Below the pieces are notes generated by a model. The model did not search any database. It worked only from the letters and a program-made list of their open reading frames with translations, and had not been told where the DNA came from. A stretch of 64,000 bases of DNA, from NCBI RefSeq assembly GCF_964340395.1, contig NC_135555.1, positions 430,001 through 494,000 on the forward strand, read 5' to 3'. Below are positions 24,265 to 56,830 of this stretch, in pieces. Origin of the DNA: Glandiceps talaboti. Its lineage: Eukaryota; Hemichordata; Enteropneusta; Spengelidae. Position 1 is the stretch's first letter. Every line of letters starts with the position of its first letter. The position numbers and the translations under genes are program-made.

Positions 24265-26660
24265 GTAGGTATATGAGATATTTGTACTCATGATTTATGG
24301 TGTTCTTAGTTGCAAATTTACTCACTACAATTGTGAGTATGGCTGTAGAGAACACCACTAGTACTTATACAAATACTCATAAGTATGCCACATTTAAACT
24401 CATTGGGTTCTGTCATATCAGTTGTATTAGTGACAAAATCCCACATGGTTTGCCTGTGATTGTTTGCAGATTGTGATAGAGTTGAAAGTGTGCACAAGGA
24501 TGTCAAAACATTGATGGTTTACAGCTGGTTTTGACTTTAAAACCAAGAACCATCATTGAATTAGAAAATGTGAGCAGGTAACATTATATATTAGAAATTA
24601 TTTTTTGACCTAAAGATCTTTGTGTAATATTTGAATTGCATCACATATACCATACTATACATGTATTATATGTATAAAAGATGTTGAGATGCAGATGTTT
24701 AAACTATAGTCAAATTGTAAAAACCTTTGATGACTATTGCTTTGAATGCCCAGGAAAGAAATCGCTGCAATAATTGACACTTCCTGCATAGGAAATGGCA
24801 ATCCTTTCATCATTTCATTACTCTATGAAAGCCCTGGAAACGGGAATCCATTAGCATTATGTATCTTACTGTACTGAAAACTCGCACATGAATTATTGAC
24901 TTAGCTTCTATTTTGTATACTTTATTTATGTCACTAAACAACTCTATTATTGACACAGTTTACAAGCACTTCAAATTTTCAGGGAAAATAAAATTGTTTA
25001 CCAAAGAAATTATAAAGGTTATATTTTTAAATTTGCATTGACTGCTATGTGCTATGGCATTATGAATGTTGCAGTGTACCTGGTAAATGCATTTATTCAT
25101 TACAAAAAGAATCATACTAGTGTCCTATTTTCTGTTTCTATTCGTAACCTAAAAGTAACAAGTCTGTCTTCACCAATACTAATGTTCTGTTAACTAATGG
25201 TCTGTTGATGTCTCATATATGGTCCTACAATTTTCTGGCAATTGAGGAGTAAAATTGATACAACTTGGGCTGCTAAGCTAAACAGTTGTGGTTATTATTA
25301 CTCACAGTGATAATAAGACACCTCTTACTGTACAGTATTTTGTCTTCTAAAATGGAGAGAAAAGGTATGCATCAAGTTATCAAAGGCTACAATGTTGGTA
25401 AAACATTGCATTGCACACATCCACAGTTATAAAATAACAAACCAAATGGAAAGTAAAACACAATTATATCAAATAGCTAGCTGTCAGATATAATTGTAAT
25501 AATATGTCCAGTTGCAAAATTTGACGTTGCCTGCATACATTATTGTAATTAAATTGGTAGTATTGGCAACAGCTTGTAAGGATATGAGCTGAAAAGAGTT
25601 ACACGTACTTTGAATAGTCATGTCATGTTTTGGTACAGACTGACTACTTGTATAGCTCACTGAACTTTGCTACACAACAAATATATTTTCAAATATATAT
25701 AAATATACAAAAACTATTTACACAATCATTCTATAACTTAATTACATTGGTAACCCAACCTTGGTTTACTAAGATAGCAACAAACTAAATATATTGTTCT
25801 TCAATGTGGTAGATTACAGAAGTGGGTGATAGCAGTTCTTCTGTTGTAGGATTCTAATCACTCTGTGATCAACATAGTGTAAACAAATGGAAGTCCCAAA
25901 ACTGCACTGCACGTTCAAGGAACTCTGAATAAACTAGTTTTCATAGATGCCTCCCTACTGGTGCTATAATTAAACCAACATCCAGTAGCTTATCACTGTT
26001 GTATCAATATGTTGGGACAATATTTTGTTTGTGTCTATCTTTAGGAAACTAAAGGCTCCACTACAATGTACCAGGGTCATGACAATGTTAAAGTGTTTTA
26101 TCAGAATGCTTTTTACCAAGAAGGTATTTTGAAGTTTAAAGTAAAAATGCCAAGATACATATCTTGTAGTATGCATATTTGTTATATACAATATATGAAA
26201 GACATAAACTAGTGTGTTGTGTTAGTTTACAGAACTGCACAATCAGGAAGTGAAATTTGTTCTTTAATCTCTTAACAAAAGCCATTGAGATATGTTTGTG
26301 ACATATGTATGGACTATCTGCTTACACCTATCAACTTTCCCACAGTTGAATGCCATGATCAGTTTTTCAAGCATGTCAAAAATGTTGAATAGTCATTATG
26401 TAAGTGGGGAGTATATCTATCTGAGTTCTCCAGACAATTTACCAGAGGGTTTCCTACCAAAAGGTACAATAATCAGTTAACTACACATATTTATTGGAAG
26501 TCTCCCCTACCTGACTGACATCATTGTTCTCCTACTATAGAAAAAAGGCTTACTCCAATTTAGGTGTGAAAACTGTCATCTGGCAGACCTATATAAAAAG
26601 ATGGGCCAGCAAAAATATTGATCCCATATCCCATATACTACTTGTGGTTCTACTGTGATA
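24265..26660. other. Inferred 5' UTR intron of the coiled-coil gene, nothing else recognised
   Basis: AT-rich sequence with no exon-like open frame supported by splice sites. Short open frames at 25970-26191 and 26292-26480 show no recognisable domain. Confidence 0.45.
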
Positions 26661-26662
26661 AG

Positions 26663-26689
26663 CCATAGACCCTACACGGGGGTCTATGG
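26663..26689. repeat. Perfect 10-bp-stem palindrome
   Basis: ccatagaccc, a 7-base loop tacacgg, then gggtctatgg. About 21 bases are the exact reverse complement of the core of one unit in the array at 42.12-42.48 kb, so both belong to one short palindromic repeat family. Confidence 0.8.
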
Positions 26690-27009
26690 ATAAGCTAACA
26701 CTAATGCAATCATCAAGGATTAAAAGACAGTAGATTATCATTATAGATTTACATGTATAGGATGAAGTTTTTCACCATGGATGTATACTATTATTGTATA
26801 CATTTCAGTGTACTCAGAAAATAAACCTATTTTGATAACCAGTGTCATAAATGCAGTCTTGGCAATCACTCATCTACACATCACTACTAGCTGAGCTATT
26901 AAAAATACTACATTTGGTATTCAGAAATATGTTTCTATAGTTACGCTGTAGTACTGTTGTACAAATTAACAATTTTATGGAACTGACAGATGAAACGTGC
27001 ATGTTTCAG

Positions 27010-27125
27010 TCATTTTATTATTTATTATTATTATTATTTGACTTTATTTAAACTCGATAAATTGTTGAGCCAAAGGCTCTTCTCACACAATGTCGAGTAT
27101 CTTAAAAATATTTACAATATATACA
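27010..27125 (-). mobile_element. LINE/SINE 3' tail fragment with (AAT)n end
   Basis: On the minus strand it reads agagcctttggctcaacaat, then cgagtttaaataaagtcaaa and (AATAAT)n. A TTTAAATAAAG end followed by a trinucleotide tail is typical of non-LTR element 3' ends. Only the tail is recognisable. Confidence 0.4.
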
Positions 27126-27894
27126 TTTCATATTTTCTAAAAGATACAACTATTTCTGTAGACAGTCTTTGTGAAACAAACAGTAACCATAATAGAAATT
27201 CAAAGATGAAAAGAAATGGTTGGCATTATCTTTTGAGGGTAAATTGACCAGAATGAAACAATCACAGCATGGATCTAAAATTGTCTGCTGTTTCTTGTTA
27301 AAAGAGTCTGGCAAATCAACCTTACAGGGATCACTCATTAGACTTCACTGTACTGGAAAAATGAATGCCTGCCTCTCTGCATGGTGAACTGAACCTATCA
27401 ATGTGCTTATGTGAACAAATTCATGCCACATTAAATCTGTATTTGTGTTTGCATTCTAGCTTTACAGGCAAACTAGGTGATGTGGAAAAGTACACTTTAT
27501 GGTGGAGGGAAATTAACTATCAATCCTTTCATACTTGAGGTCCACACTCTCAAAGACAAATATGTAGTATTGGCATGCTAAGATCCATCAACAGATGAAT
27601 CAGCAAGATTGTACAAAATATTTAGTAATCAAAAATGTCTCATTTAAAAAAAATACTGTACATATAATTAAATATAATATGGTAGAATTTTAAGAGTGGA
27701 ATTCATTCAATCAATATATTCTCTTTGAAATTCTACTGATAGATTAACCTCTGGGAAATAGAACAGGTCCCTCTTGAATGACATGTGATATTGTTGAAAT
27801 GGGACAAGAGATATTTTAATATATGCATCCCTGCATAATTTTATAGAAATGGGAAAGAGATTGATTACTATTTGCATCCCTGCATTATGAATTA

Positions 27895-28045
27895 CTCTTG
27901 TATTTATACATCATGCATATGACTTCGTTTTTTCCCTTGTGTCCATTGCATTGTGTACATTTGTTTTTAGTTTTTGTCTTGTAAATTTGTACATTTCATG
28001 CCTATGAGCTCGAGCTCGAAATAAACTGTTATTACTATTATCATT
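27895..28045 (+). mobile_element. LINE 3' UTR/tail fragment with (ATT)n end
   Basis: Plus-strand segment ending gagctcgagctcgaaataaa followed by ctgttattactattatcatt. An AATAAA near the end followed by an imperfect ATT microsatellite, plus CT-rich UTR-like text before it, suggests a 5'-truncated non-LTR retrotransposon copy. No coding part remains. Confidence 0.4.
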
Positions 28046-28416
28046 GATTATGGCTGCTAGCTTGCTACCATGGAAACAGCATACTCAGGAATAATTGATG
28101 TCAAATTTAAATATGTGTGTAGCAGATAAAATAATCGCGGGAAAATGTCAACGCAGATACATGCCTCGATCAGTATACATGTCTGTCACCATGACAAAAG
28201 GTCATCTTTTGTATTAATACTTCAATAGATTGGCAGCATGAGTTTGTCATCAACTTGATCAGGTTGGAGTTGTGTCTACAAAAAAAGTGTTACCGATTGG
28301 CCAAGGTCCGAAAATACGGCAAAATCGATATCAGATATTATTTAGTCTGGTGGCGATTTCAACAGAGGTAATTGAAATTTCTTATGAAACATTTGCAGAT
28401 TTATTGGTCTACTTAC

Positions 28417-28540
28417 CTTCTCTTTTATTACGTGATCACTTGAGAAAAACTGCCATGAATGAACTCCGTTTGTTATGCCATTTTCAGACGACAAACTCAT
28501 CGACAAAACATAGATGCCGTGGAACGTAAACCGAGTGAAA
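28417..28540 (-). other. Candidate non-coding first exon of the coiled-coil gene
   Basis: On the minus strand there is a perfect consensus donor GAGAAG|GTAAGT with the exon end at 28417. The matching downstream acceptor is ttttattccag, 17 nt before the gene's ATG. The right end (transcription start) is only a guess. If right, the gene starts within ~260 bp of the PDCD6 start codon, on the opposite strand. Confidence 0.35.
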
Positions 28541-28798
28541 TTTAGACCCTTTATCTCACTGTCAAAACGTTAATACTAACTATCTTTCTGATTATTTTGA
28601 GACCATGACATTTTTTGTTGATACATGTGATATGGTTCTTTCTTTTCGTATTTGAAATATGAATTCTTACATTTCAGGAAATTTTTACACAATTCGCCAA
28701 TACATTTATGAAAGACGAAGATATTTTTAGAATAGCGGAAAACACAACACCTGTGTGTATAGCTAGTTTATGTCAGAACGAGGCTACACTCCTTAAAA
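28541..28798. promoter_or_regulatory. Inferred bidirectional promoter / PDCD6 5' UTR
   Basis: The interval between the candidate minus-strand first exon and the PDCD6 ATG. No TATA box in a convincing position. The PDCD6 start context, aaaaATGGCG, resembles a YY1/TISU-type element, in which an initiation codon close to the transcription start overlaps the YY1 core ATGGCG. Inferred from position. Confidence 0.35.
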
Positions 28799-32460
<3,662 letters not shown>

Positions 32461-32489
32461 AAGAAGAACACAAGATTCACTGATTCTGG

Positions 32490-32495
32490 AAATAA
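32490..32495 (+). terminator. Candidate PDCD6 polyadenylation signal
   Basis: An AATAAA about 30 nt after the stop codon (in ctggaaataaatttctt). It would give a very short 3' UTR ending before the 43-bp array. A longer transcript is also possible. Confidence 0.3.
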
Positions 32496-32649
32496 ATTTC
32501 TTGACCACCAATCTTTCAATAATTTGCAACAATTACTGGATTCACTCTTTCTTGTTCAACTTTTAGAAAACTTTGTCAATAATGAAACCAATGTAATGAT
32601 TATGTTTCAGAAACATTTCTGTTAACATATCTAGTGAATATTGTGCCAC

Positions 32650-33220
32650 AGACCTAAACTGATGCAGTGCTGTACAATTTTAGAATGTCTACAGACCTGT
32701 ATTGGTACACAGCTGTACAATTTTAGAATGTCCACAGACCTGTATTTGTACGAGGCCGTACAATTTTACAATGTGTGCAGACCTGTACTGGTACAAGGCT
32801 ATACAGTTTTAGAATGTCTACATACCTGTATTGGTATGAGGCTGTACAATTATAGAATATCTACAGACCTGTATTGATATGAGTCTGTACAGTTTTAGAA
32901 TGTCTACAGACCTGTACTGATATGAGGCTGTACAATTTTAGAATGTCTACAGACCTGTACTGGTATGAGGCTGTACAGTTTTAGAATGTCTACAGACCTG
33001 TACTGATATGAGGCTGTACAATTTTAGAATATCTACAGACCTGTACTGATATGAGGCTGTACAGTTTTAGAATGTCTACAGACCTGTACTGATATGAGGC
33101 TGTACAATTTTAGAATGTCTACAGACCTGTACTGGTATGAGGCTGTACAATTTTAGAATGTCTACAGACCTGTACTGATATGAAGCTGTACAGTTTTAGA
33201 ATGTCTACAGACCAGTTTCT
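32650..33220. repeat. ~43-bp minisatellite downstream of the PDCD6 stop, about 13 units
   Basis: Units contain gaggctgtacaattttagaa followed by tgtctacagacctgtactga. The left end is more diverged (ggtacacag) than the homogeneous right part. It begins ~190 nt after the stop, so it is either 3' UTR or immediately downstream. Confidence 0.93.
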
Positions 33221-34410
33221 TACCATATTGTGAAGTGAATCACTCATTTTGTATGCTGCTCTTTGATCTTTGTGTTTAAAGCAGTAAATTTGTATTTGTC
33301 ATCAAAAGAAGTATTTATCCTTCTGGTGTGGGGTATGTATAATAGAAATATTTCTAGTAATACAAGATTGTTCAGAGGTATCAGTTTTAAGAAGATAAGT
33401 AAGAATCCATAGTATAGTAAATACATGATGTGTAATGTGATTTTACACACAAATGAAATGCAATTTTTTGAAATATAAATATCGTTAGCATTTATGCAGT
33501 CACCAAATATATGCATTGTAATGAATTTATCCATGTATTTCATCCTAAACAACTCTTAAAGACACTCAGTGGCTTAACAGTACAATTTATCAAATTATGG
33601 CTTTTCCTAGCCAGGAGCCGTAAAGTTTCAAAGAGGCCTGGAGCTGAAATTAAATACCTCATACACAGAACTGTGGCGGAATTAGACCATTTAAATCATT
33701 CACTGGCTAAATCTCACTTTAATTGGTATTTAAACTATTCATTTCTTACTTATGTAGGGAAAAGTAACAAGTCACTCAAGAACTGTAGAATACAATATTG
33801 ACTTGGGAATTTAAGATCACTTACTACAAAGTGCCAACATTTCATAGAATAGTTGCATTTTAACACAGTATATTTTATATAGTATGTACATCATCTTGTT
33901 CAGAGCTACTGAGCCTAAATCCTGTTCAATTTCAACTTTCAATTTTTAAACATTTAATAATCTCTGCTTGATATTTATAATAATGTAGGTATTAATTGCT
34001 GAATAAATAGCAGTAGATTGATTTAAAATACATTTATTTCAGCTGTGATAATGTGGGTGAATGAACATGTAGAATAAACTATGTTAATAAGTCTAGTTGC
34101 TAGGTTTTAATTGTTCAATCAAATCAATCAATCAATCAATCAATGATTGTAGTAAATCTTATATACTGTATCTACCAGGGTATTCATGTACTGTGGTAAA
34201 TTCTATCTATTGATGAATAATAAGGATTGTTTTAAAACAACAGTTTTAATGTTCAACAACAGTATTTTTACATCAATAGACAAACATCAACCTGTAGGTG
34301 TTGGTTCAACAATTTTTGTTGTCTTTATTTCATTAAATCTTTTTGATGGGCATCATTTAAATTAATGGGTAAAATATTTTATGTATTCTTACATGTATTA
34401 TGTATTTTGT
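33221..34410. other. Intergenic, nothing recognised
   Basis: Open frames of 96-102 codons on opposite strands near 33244-33801 show no domain or splice context. A short (AATC)n run lies at about 34124-34145. Confidence 0.5.
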
Positions 34411-34417
34411 CTCTTTG

Positions 34418-34650
34418 TTGGGTTTCTTTTAACTAAAGTCTGTGATACTTGATGCAGTGTTGGGTTTCTTTTAACTAAAGTCTGTGATACTTGATGCAGT
34501 GTTGGGTTTCTTTTAACTAAAGTCTGTGATACTTGATGCAGTGTTGGGTTTCTTTTAACTAAAGTCTGTGATACTTGATGCAGTGTTGGGTTTCTTTTAA
34601 CTAAAGTCTGTGATACTTGATGCAGTGTTGGGTTTCTTTTAGCTGATGTC
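34418..34650. repeat. 42-bp minisatellite, 5 essentially identical units plus a partial
   Basis: ttgggtttcttttaactaaa followed by gtctgtgatacttgatgcag tg, starting at 34418, 34460, 34502, 34544 and 34586, with a diverged partial at 34628. The perfect identity implies very recent expansion. Confidence 0.95.
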
Positions 34651-35115
34651 TATGATTGTTTGTAATAAATTTACAGTAAATGTTTTTGTATTCATATCAA
34701 AGTTATTTCTGATGTTTTTTAGAAACCAGAATGGAAGTATGCAGATACATGTAATAGAAATAGTTTTGTAGAATTCAGCATCCAGTTTCACATGAAATGT
34801 TTCTCTTGTTGTGTTTGGGAAAAACATATAAGTGTCCTTATTTTTATTAGCAGATATTTGGAGAAGCTTTGTATGTAGTCTAGATACTACACGTGGTATC
34901 AAATCATCTTTTTAAAACGTAAAGAGAGATGCCGAGATTTGATGCCACAGATAGCACAAGACTTGTGTGAGATTAATTCTAGGCAATCAACAAATTGAAA
35001 TATCAGATTCAAGGATTTGTAAGTGAACTAGAATAGTAATAAATATTTGAACACTATTATTCACATTTTTGTTGCATTTTAACACAACCGAACTTGTTCA
35101 GTAATGCTATATATG

Positions 35116-35119
35116 CATG

Positions 35120-35155
<36 letters not shown>

Positions 35156-35200
35156 TCGTGCGTGCGTGTGAGTGAGTGAGTGAGTGAGTGAGTGAATGAA
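35116..35200. repeat. Compound (TG)n/(GTGA)n microsatellite
   Basis: A TG tract passes into gcgcgcgttcgtgcgtgcgt and then gtgagtgagtgagtgagtga. Confidence 0.93.
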
Positions 35201-36290
35201 AGAAAGCATTGTTTTCCTCCAGACATGCATACTGTGATGTATATCTAAACTATTACAATGTTTTTTTTTCTAGAATCACTGACTGAAAAATTAGAGTTTG
35301 TCACTGTGCAACCGCCTTGTTCAGAGCAGAGTGTTATACTTTCTAGAGATGTCGCCACTGTGATGTCATTGCATTTTAGAAATCCAATAGTAATCCCCTG
35401 ACGACAACAGCCCTGTAACACAAATGTTAGTGAAAGTTTTCTAAAAGTACACACCCAATTCACATTAGTTTCGTGTATCATTCTGCCAAGCTGTTAAGAA
35501 AATTAAAAAACATGTGGCAAAGACATGTCATAAATATAATATGTTAAATATAAGTATTTGTCCAAGCTGAAATGGTACCTAGAAATAAGATACGAAATGT
35601 TTCCAGGGCTGCTTATAGGAAAGGGTGTGACGACGCGACGATCACGTCGAATATACTAGTACTAGTATGTGGTAGTCTAACAGGCGCCCTCAATATTAAC
35701 ACACATTTTAAAACTACTTTTGTTTTGTCGTCACTCAGAGTACGTATGTGGACCGTCATACGCACATGTTGGAAATCATTTTGAATATTTGTAAATGATA
35801 TTAAACCTAATGTGTACATCTGATATCCAGGTTGTCCTTGGTGCTTTCATGACAAATAACTGTATGTACACATCCAGTATTCGTTATCTACACATTCGAA
35901 AATATATCTTATCTCAGTCTTTTGACGGATTCAAACCAAACAAAATTAATTTGTCTAGTCGGAACAATCGTTTACAAAACCATGTGCAAGTTACTGAACC
36001 ATTTTTGCAAAACAAAACAAAACAAAGCCTGACCACTCAAACTCATGAGTTCAATTCAGGTATACAAATAAAAAATAACAAACATTGCTCCTCAATTAAA
36101 TCGTCTGAGATTAAGTGTAATTTTGAGTGGATAAACATAATTGTGTTTGTCATGTTTTATTTGGGCCGACAGCCTTCGAATATATCATAAACTGTGTTAT
36201 CTATTTTATCCTTCTTTAGTTTTTTCCTTAAATTTTCATTAGTCTAAGAGCTGTCGTAATAGTTTCCTCTATAGTAAAACAGTCACCGGA
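35201..36290. other. Intergenic, no gene supported
   Basis: A 131-codon plus-strand frame (35795-36190) and smaller ones lack similarity to known domains and have AT-driven composition. I do not call them genes. Confidence 0.45.
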
Positions 36291-36337
36291 GCTTTTCACA
36301 GACTTTAGTGCGAGATTGTTTTCGATCGGAGTGTACC

Positions 36338-36374
36338 ATGAAGGAAACGGGGAGCGGGTCTGAAGGAAAAAAAG
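36338..36374 (+). CDS. Candidate short first coding exon of an unknown gene
   Basis: In a locally GC-richer patch, ATG in the good context gtaccATGA opens MKETGSGSEGKK and is followed by a possible donor AAAAAAG|GTGATA after 37 nt. No downstream partner exon was identified, and the donor is below consensus. It could be a false positive. Confidence 0.12.
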
Positions 36375-36654
36375 GTGATATGATAAGCCGCTATGGATAG
36401 GCAAGAAAACTTGTACGGTCACTGGGTATCAGTTTTCTAATTTCCAAGATGTGCCAAGATGTACAAAAATATAAAATATTGTATGACTGTGTGAAAGAAA
36501 AGGTACTAGGATGTTGATTTGCCGTTAGTCTATAAACTTTATGACCGCACAGCGTATTTGTGGAATCAGTTTTTATCTGTGTTGGGTCTAGCTAATATCT
36601 AGCATTTCGATGTTGCTGGATTTGTGATTACACACATGTGACGATCACGAGCGA

Positions 36655-36700
36655 CGGTATAAATGACGTCACAGGTACAGCCGCGGCGATGAAGACAGAC
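36655..36700 (+). promoter_or_regulatory. TATA-like box adjoining a full CRE in a GC-rich patch
   Basis: gacggTATAAATGACGTCAcag carries a TATA-like sequence immediately followed by a perfect 8-base CRE (TGACGTCA), then gtacagccgcggcgatg. The TATA-before-CRE order is unusual for a core promoter. It could be an enhancer or a distal ANKS6 start about 1.2 kb upstream of the coding start. Confidence 0.3.
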
Positions 36701-37660
36701 TAATGCCATAAACGTATCACTCGATTTTTTTCACATACCCTATTCATTACTTTAAATAAGTTCGATATACCTATATCATTATTTTGAAAAAGCAAGGAAA
36801 TTGTTATATTTAGATCATCGTATCAAAGCTATGACTTAACGATTTGAAGGAGTAGACTAAATTGCTAGCTATTTTAATACTTAGAATGTCAGTTTATTAA
36901 TGAAAGTTTTTTTTTGCTCCAGTGACTGGAACGTAAGCTTGATATCGTGAAATCTATTGTCACCTATATAGTGTGTGATTTATCCACGTAGTGACACTGC
37001 AGAAATCGTTTCACTTCACTAGAAGGAAGTGATTTATTTCATGTACCCCAGAGAGTGGTAATATGTCTGGCTGAGGTCACTGACCCCTGCTATTAAGTCT
37101 TATTTAGCATAAAAAATAACAAGTTTATTCAGTTACAAAGAAACACTTTGTCAATCCATACACATTGTACAGATAAATCAAACTATGAATGAGTCACTAT
37201 TTACCAATTATCGCATGGGTTCTCAGACCAAATTGTAAAACTTCGTACTTCAAAGATCTTGGCAATTACGCCAACGCGAACATTTCCTCGAATCTCTCTG
37301 TTACTAATATGGCTATTGTAAATTACGGATATGAATCGCCTTGGAAAAGAAGACCATATTATATTCATATAATGATATGTTGTTCTTTGGAAGCAAAATA
37401 TGACCAAAAAAGAGAGAACCTTTAAGAAATGTTGTTATAAACAAGTGTTCCTATTACAAAGCCCTCACACAACGAAGACATCCATGTCCGAACAAATAAA
37501 GCCTTTGTCAAAATTAGAGAGAGAGAAAAGATTGTAGCTCCTAATTCTTGGTGACGACGTTTTCATTTGTATAGCAAAACACATCGTTGCCAGTCCGTCC
37601 AATCATAAAACAAAAGGCGCTTGCCTGTGGCTGTGTGGACTTCGTTCGCGTGTCCTCAAG

Positions 37661-37722
37661 CAAGGGTGAAAGGTGACGCACTTCCGCAGTATGACGTCAT
37701 CAGCAAGGAATTCATAATGGCG
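37661..37722 (+). promoter_or_regulatory. Probable ANKS6 core promoter: ETS, CRE and YY1-type motifs
   Basis: Within ~60 bp lie gcacttccgc (ETS-type), tatgacgtcatc (perfect CRE) and cataatggcggatg (YY1-type AATGGCGG). Such clusters are typical of TATA-less promoters of widely expressed animal genes. The ANKS6 start codon lies about 210 bp downstream. Motifs are read from the sequence; their use is inferred. Confidence 0.5.
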
Positions 37723-37858
37723 GATGTAAAGAAGCATTACAGATAGAAAGATTGATTGCGAGTAATACGCGCGGAAAATGTCAATTCTTTGCGTATAACA
37801 ACTTGTTTTAGTTTTATTTTTGGATTGGAATATACATATACATTGTTGACGGTATGTA

Positions 37859-37872
37859 GTCGCCCATGTAAC
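37859..37872 (+). promoter_or_regulatory. RFX X-box-like motif upstream of ANKS6
   Basis: gtcgcc-ca-tgtaac matches the X-box pattern GTNRCC, 0-3 spacer, RGYAAC at every position but one. It lies ~60 bp before the inferred ATG. RFX factors drive ciliary genes and ANKS6 is ciliary, so the position fits. Confidence 0.35.
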
Positions 37873-37931
37873 TGCAAGACACGGGGTTCTTCGTGTTTTT
37901 TAAAACTATTATCTTGAGAGGTGTTAGTGCA

Positions 37932-55295
<17,364 letters not shown>

Positions 55296-55522
55296 TCGCT
55301 GTCCATATATATTTTGAAATTCTATTTAGGAATTTACCAATATTTTTTGTGAATTTTTATGGATTTGTATTTTTCTGTTGTAGTTTGTAAATTGTGATGA
55401 GTCACTAAACTTTGTGAAAGTCAAACAACCATTCATTTACAGACAGTCCAAAAAAGCTATGTTATAAAAATACATAGTCATTGTTTCCTGTGAATTGAAA
55501 TTTTGTTCTGTCACATATTATT

Positions 55523-55546
55523 GGGGGGGGGGGGGGGGGGGGGGGG
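55523..55546. repeat. Poly-G tract of 24 bases
   Basis: An uninterrupted G run about 230 nt after the ANKS6 stop, probably in the 3' UTR. It could fold as a G-quadruplex in RNA. Confidence 0.9.
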
Positions 55547-55979
55547 CATACCAAATGAAGGGAAAACAGCTATGAAGTCATATATTATATGGAAAGAACA
55601 CAAGGAAAATAAGTGCTGGTCACCCCTTTTTATGAATATAGTGCACCAACCAACCATATTTAGGTCTGAAATGTAACCAAATTTGTGGAGAAATGGGGAA
55701 AAAGAGATATGGCAACTTGATCAAAAGAATATTGCAATTTACTCATTGAATGAAAGACTTAAGTGTATTTCATGTGATGACAACAATACAACAAATTTAT
55801 ATAATTATTATGACTTTTAGCAATGAAAGATGAATGTAGAATCACTGTACATGTATTATGTAAAATTTTAATATTTGCATATAAATTAATGTTGCTATAT
55901 ATGGTAATGCTCTATTTGCATATTAAAAAGTAATATTTTACCAAAAGTGTGTTTGTCATTTCATCTTTGTCCACTTCAT

Positions 55980-56120
55980 AAAAGGAGTTGGTAGGTAGCT
56001 AACCTATCCCTATCCCTATACCTATACCTATACCTACAGCTATCCCTAGCCCTATATCTATACCTATACCTATACCTATACCTATACCTATACCTACAGC
56101 TATACCTATATCTATACTAG
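55980..56120. repeat. (CCTATA)n-type hexanucleotide array
   Basis: Repeats of cctata and ccctat with occasional cctacagctat, downstream of ANKS6. Confidence 0.9.
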
Positions 56121-56830
56121 GGTTCTGTCAAGCTGGAGAGTAGTCTTGGTTGCTAATTAATATTCATGCTAATCTGTATTTATTCATGAATAAATTACTG
56201 GTACAATCAAAGTAGCTAACGGAAAAGTTAAAAGTTTAAAACCCAGTTTTCTTTCTCTGCAAATTTTTTACTCTAATCTCAATCTTTTGCACATCAATTT
56301 TTTTTCAATCCGTTTTCAATTAGTTTTCTTGGGAAAGCTAAAATTATTTCAAATTAAATGTCAAAAGGCGAGTACAGTTACAAAACTCTAAATAGTTGTG
56401 TACAGGTAAACCTTGTACGCATCGTGTCTGGCCGAAATCTTGTGATATGTAAAACTTACTATACTTTACTATTGTGGACTCCAAAACCTTGCGACAGTTT
56501 GTTACGTCATAAACCCACCAAGTTGGAATATACATTCTTTCACAGATTGGTGCAAATTGTTGATGCATGCCACATGCATGGCATGGGTATGACTTGAATA
56601 TGATTCACTCAGTGATTGGATGATCAATTGTTAACCTCGTCTGACATTATTAAGGAGTGATCGCCAAATGTCGCGCTCAATAAACGAATTCGGGCTATGG
56701 CATCAATGCGATTGCTGAACTTCATTTTCACACTTCTAACCAAATTTTTAAAACTTTCATGCCTTCAATGATAACAGGTTCTGTATTTACTACTGAGATA
56801 TAGATAATTGATTGGGGCATTACCTTATCA
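56121..56830. other. Intergenic between ANKS6 and the LINE
   Basis: Short overlapping frames on both strands at 56344-56597 are not supported by any domain. Nothing else recognised. Confidence 0.5.

Noticed and set aside
28272-28529. 85-codon plus-strand frame upstream of PDCD6
   Set aside because: No domain or acceptor/donor linking it to PDCD6; the region fits better as an untranslated first exon of the opposite gene.
33511-33801. 96-codon plus-strand frame
   Set aside because: No recognised domain and overlaps a minus-strand frame of similar length; probably chance or an old repeat.
35795-36190. 131-codon plus-strand frame
   Set aside because: AT-driven composition, no domain, no splice context.
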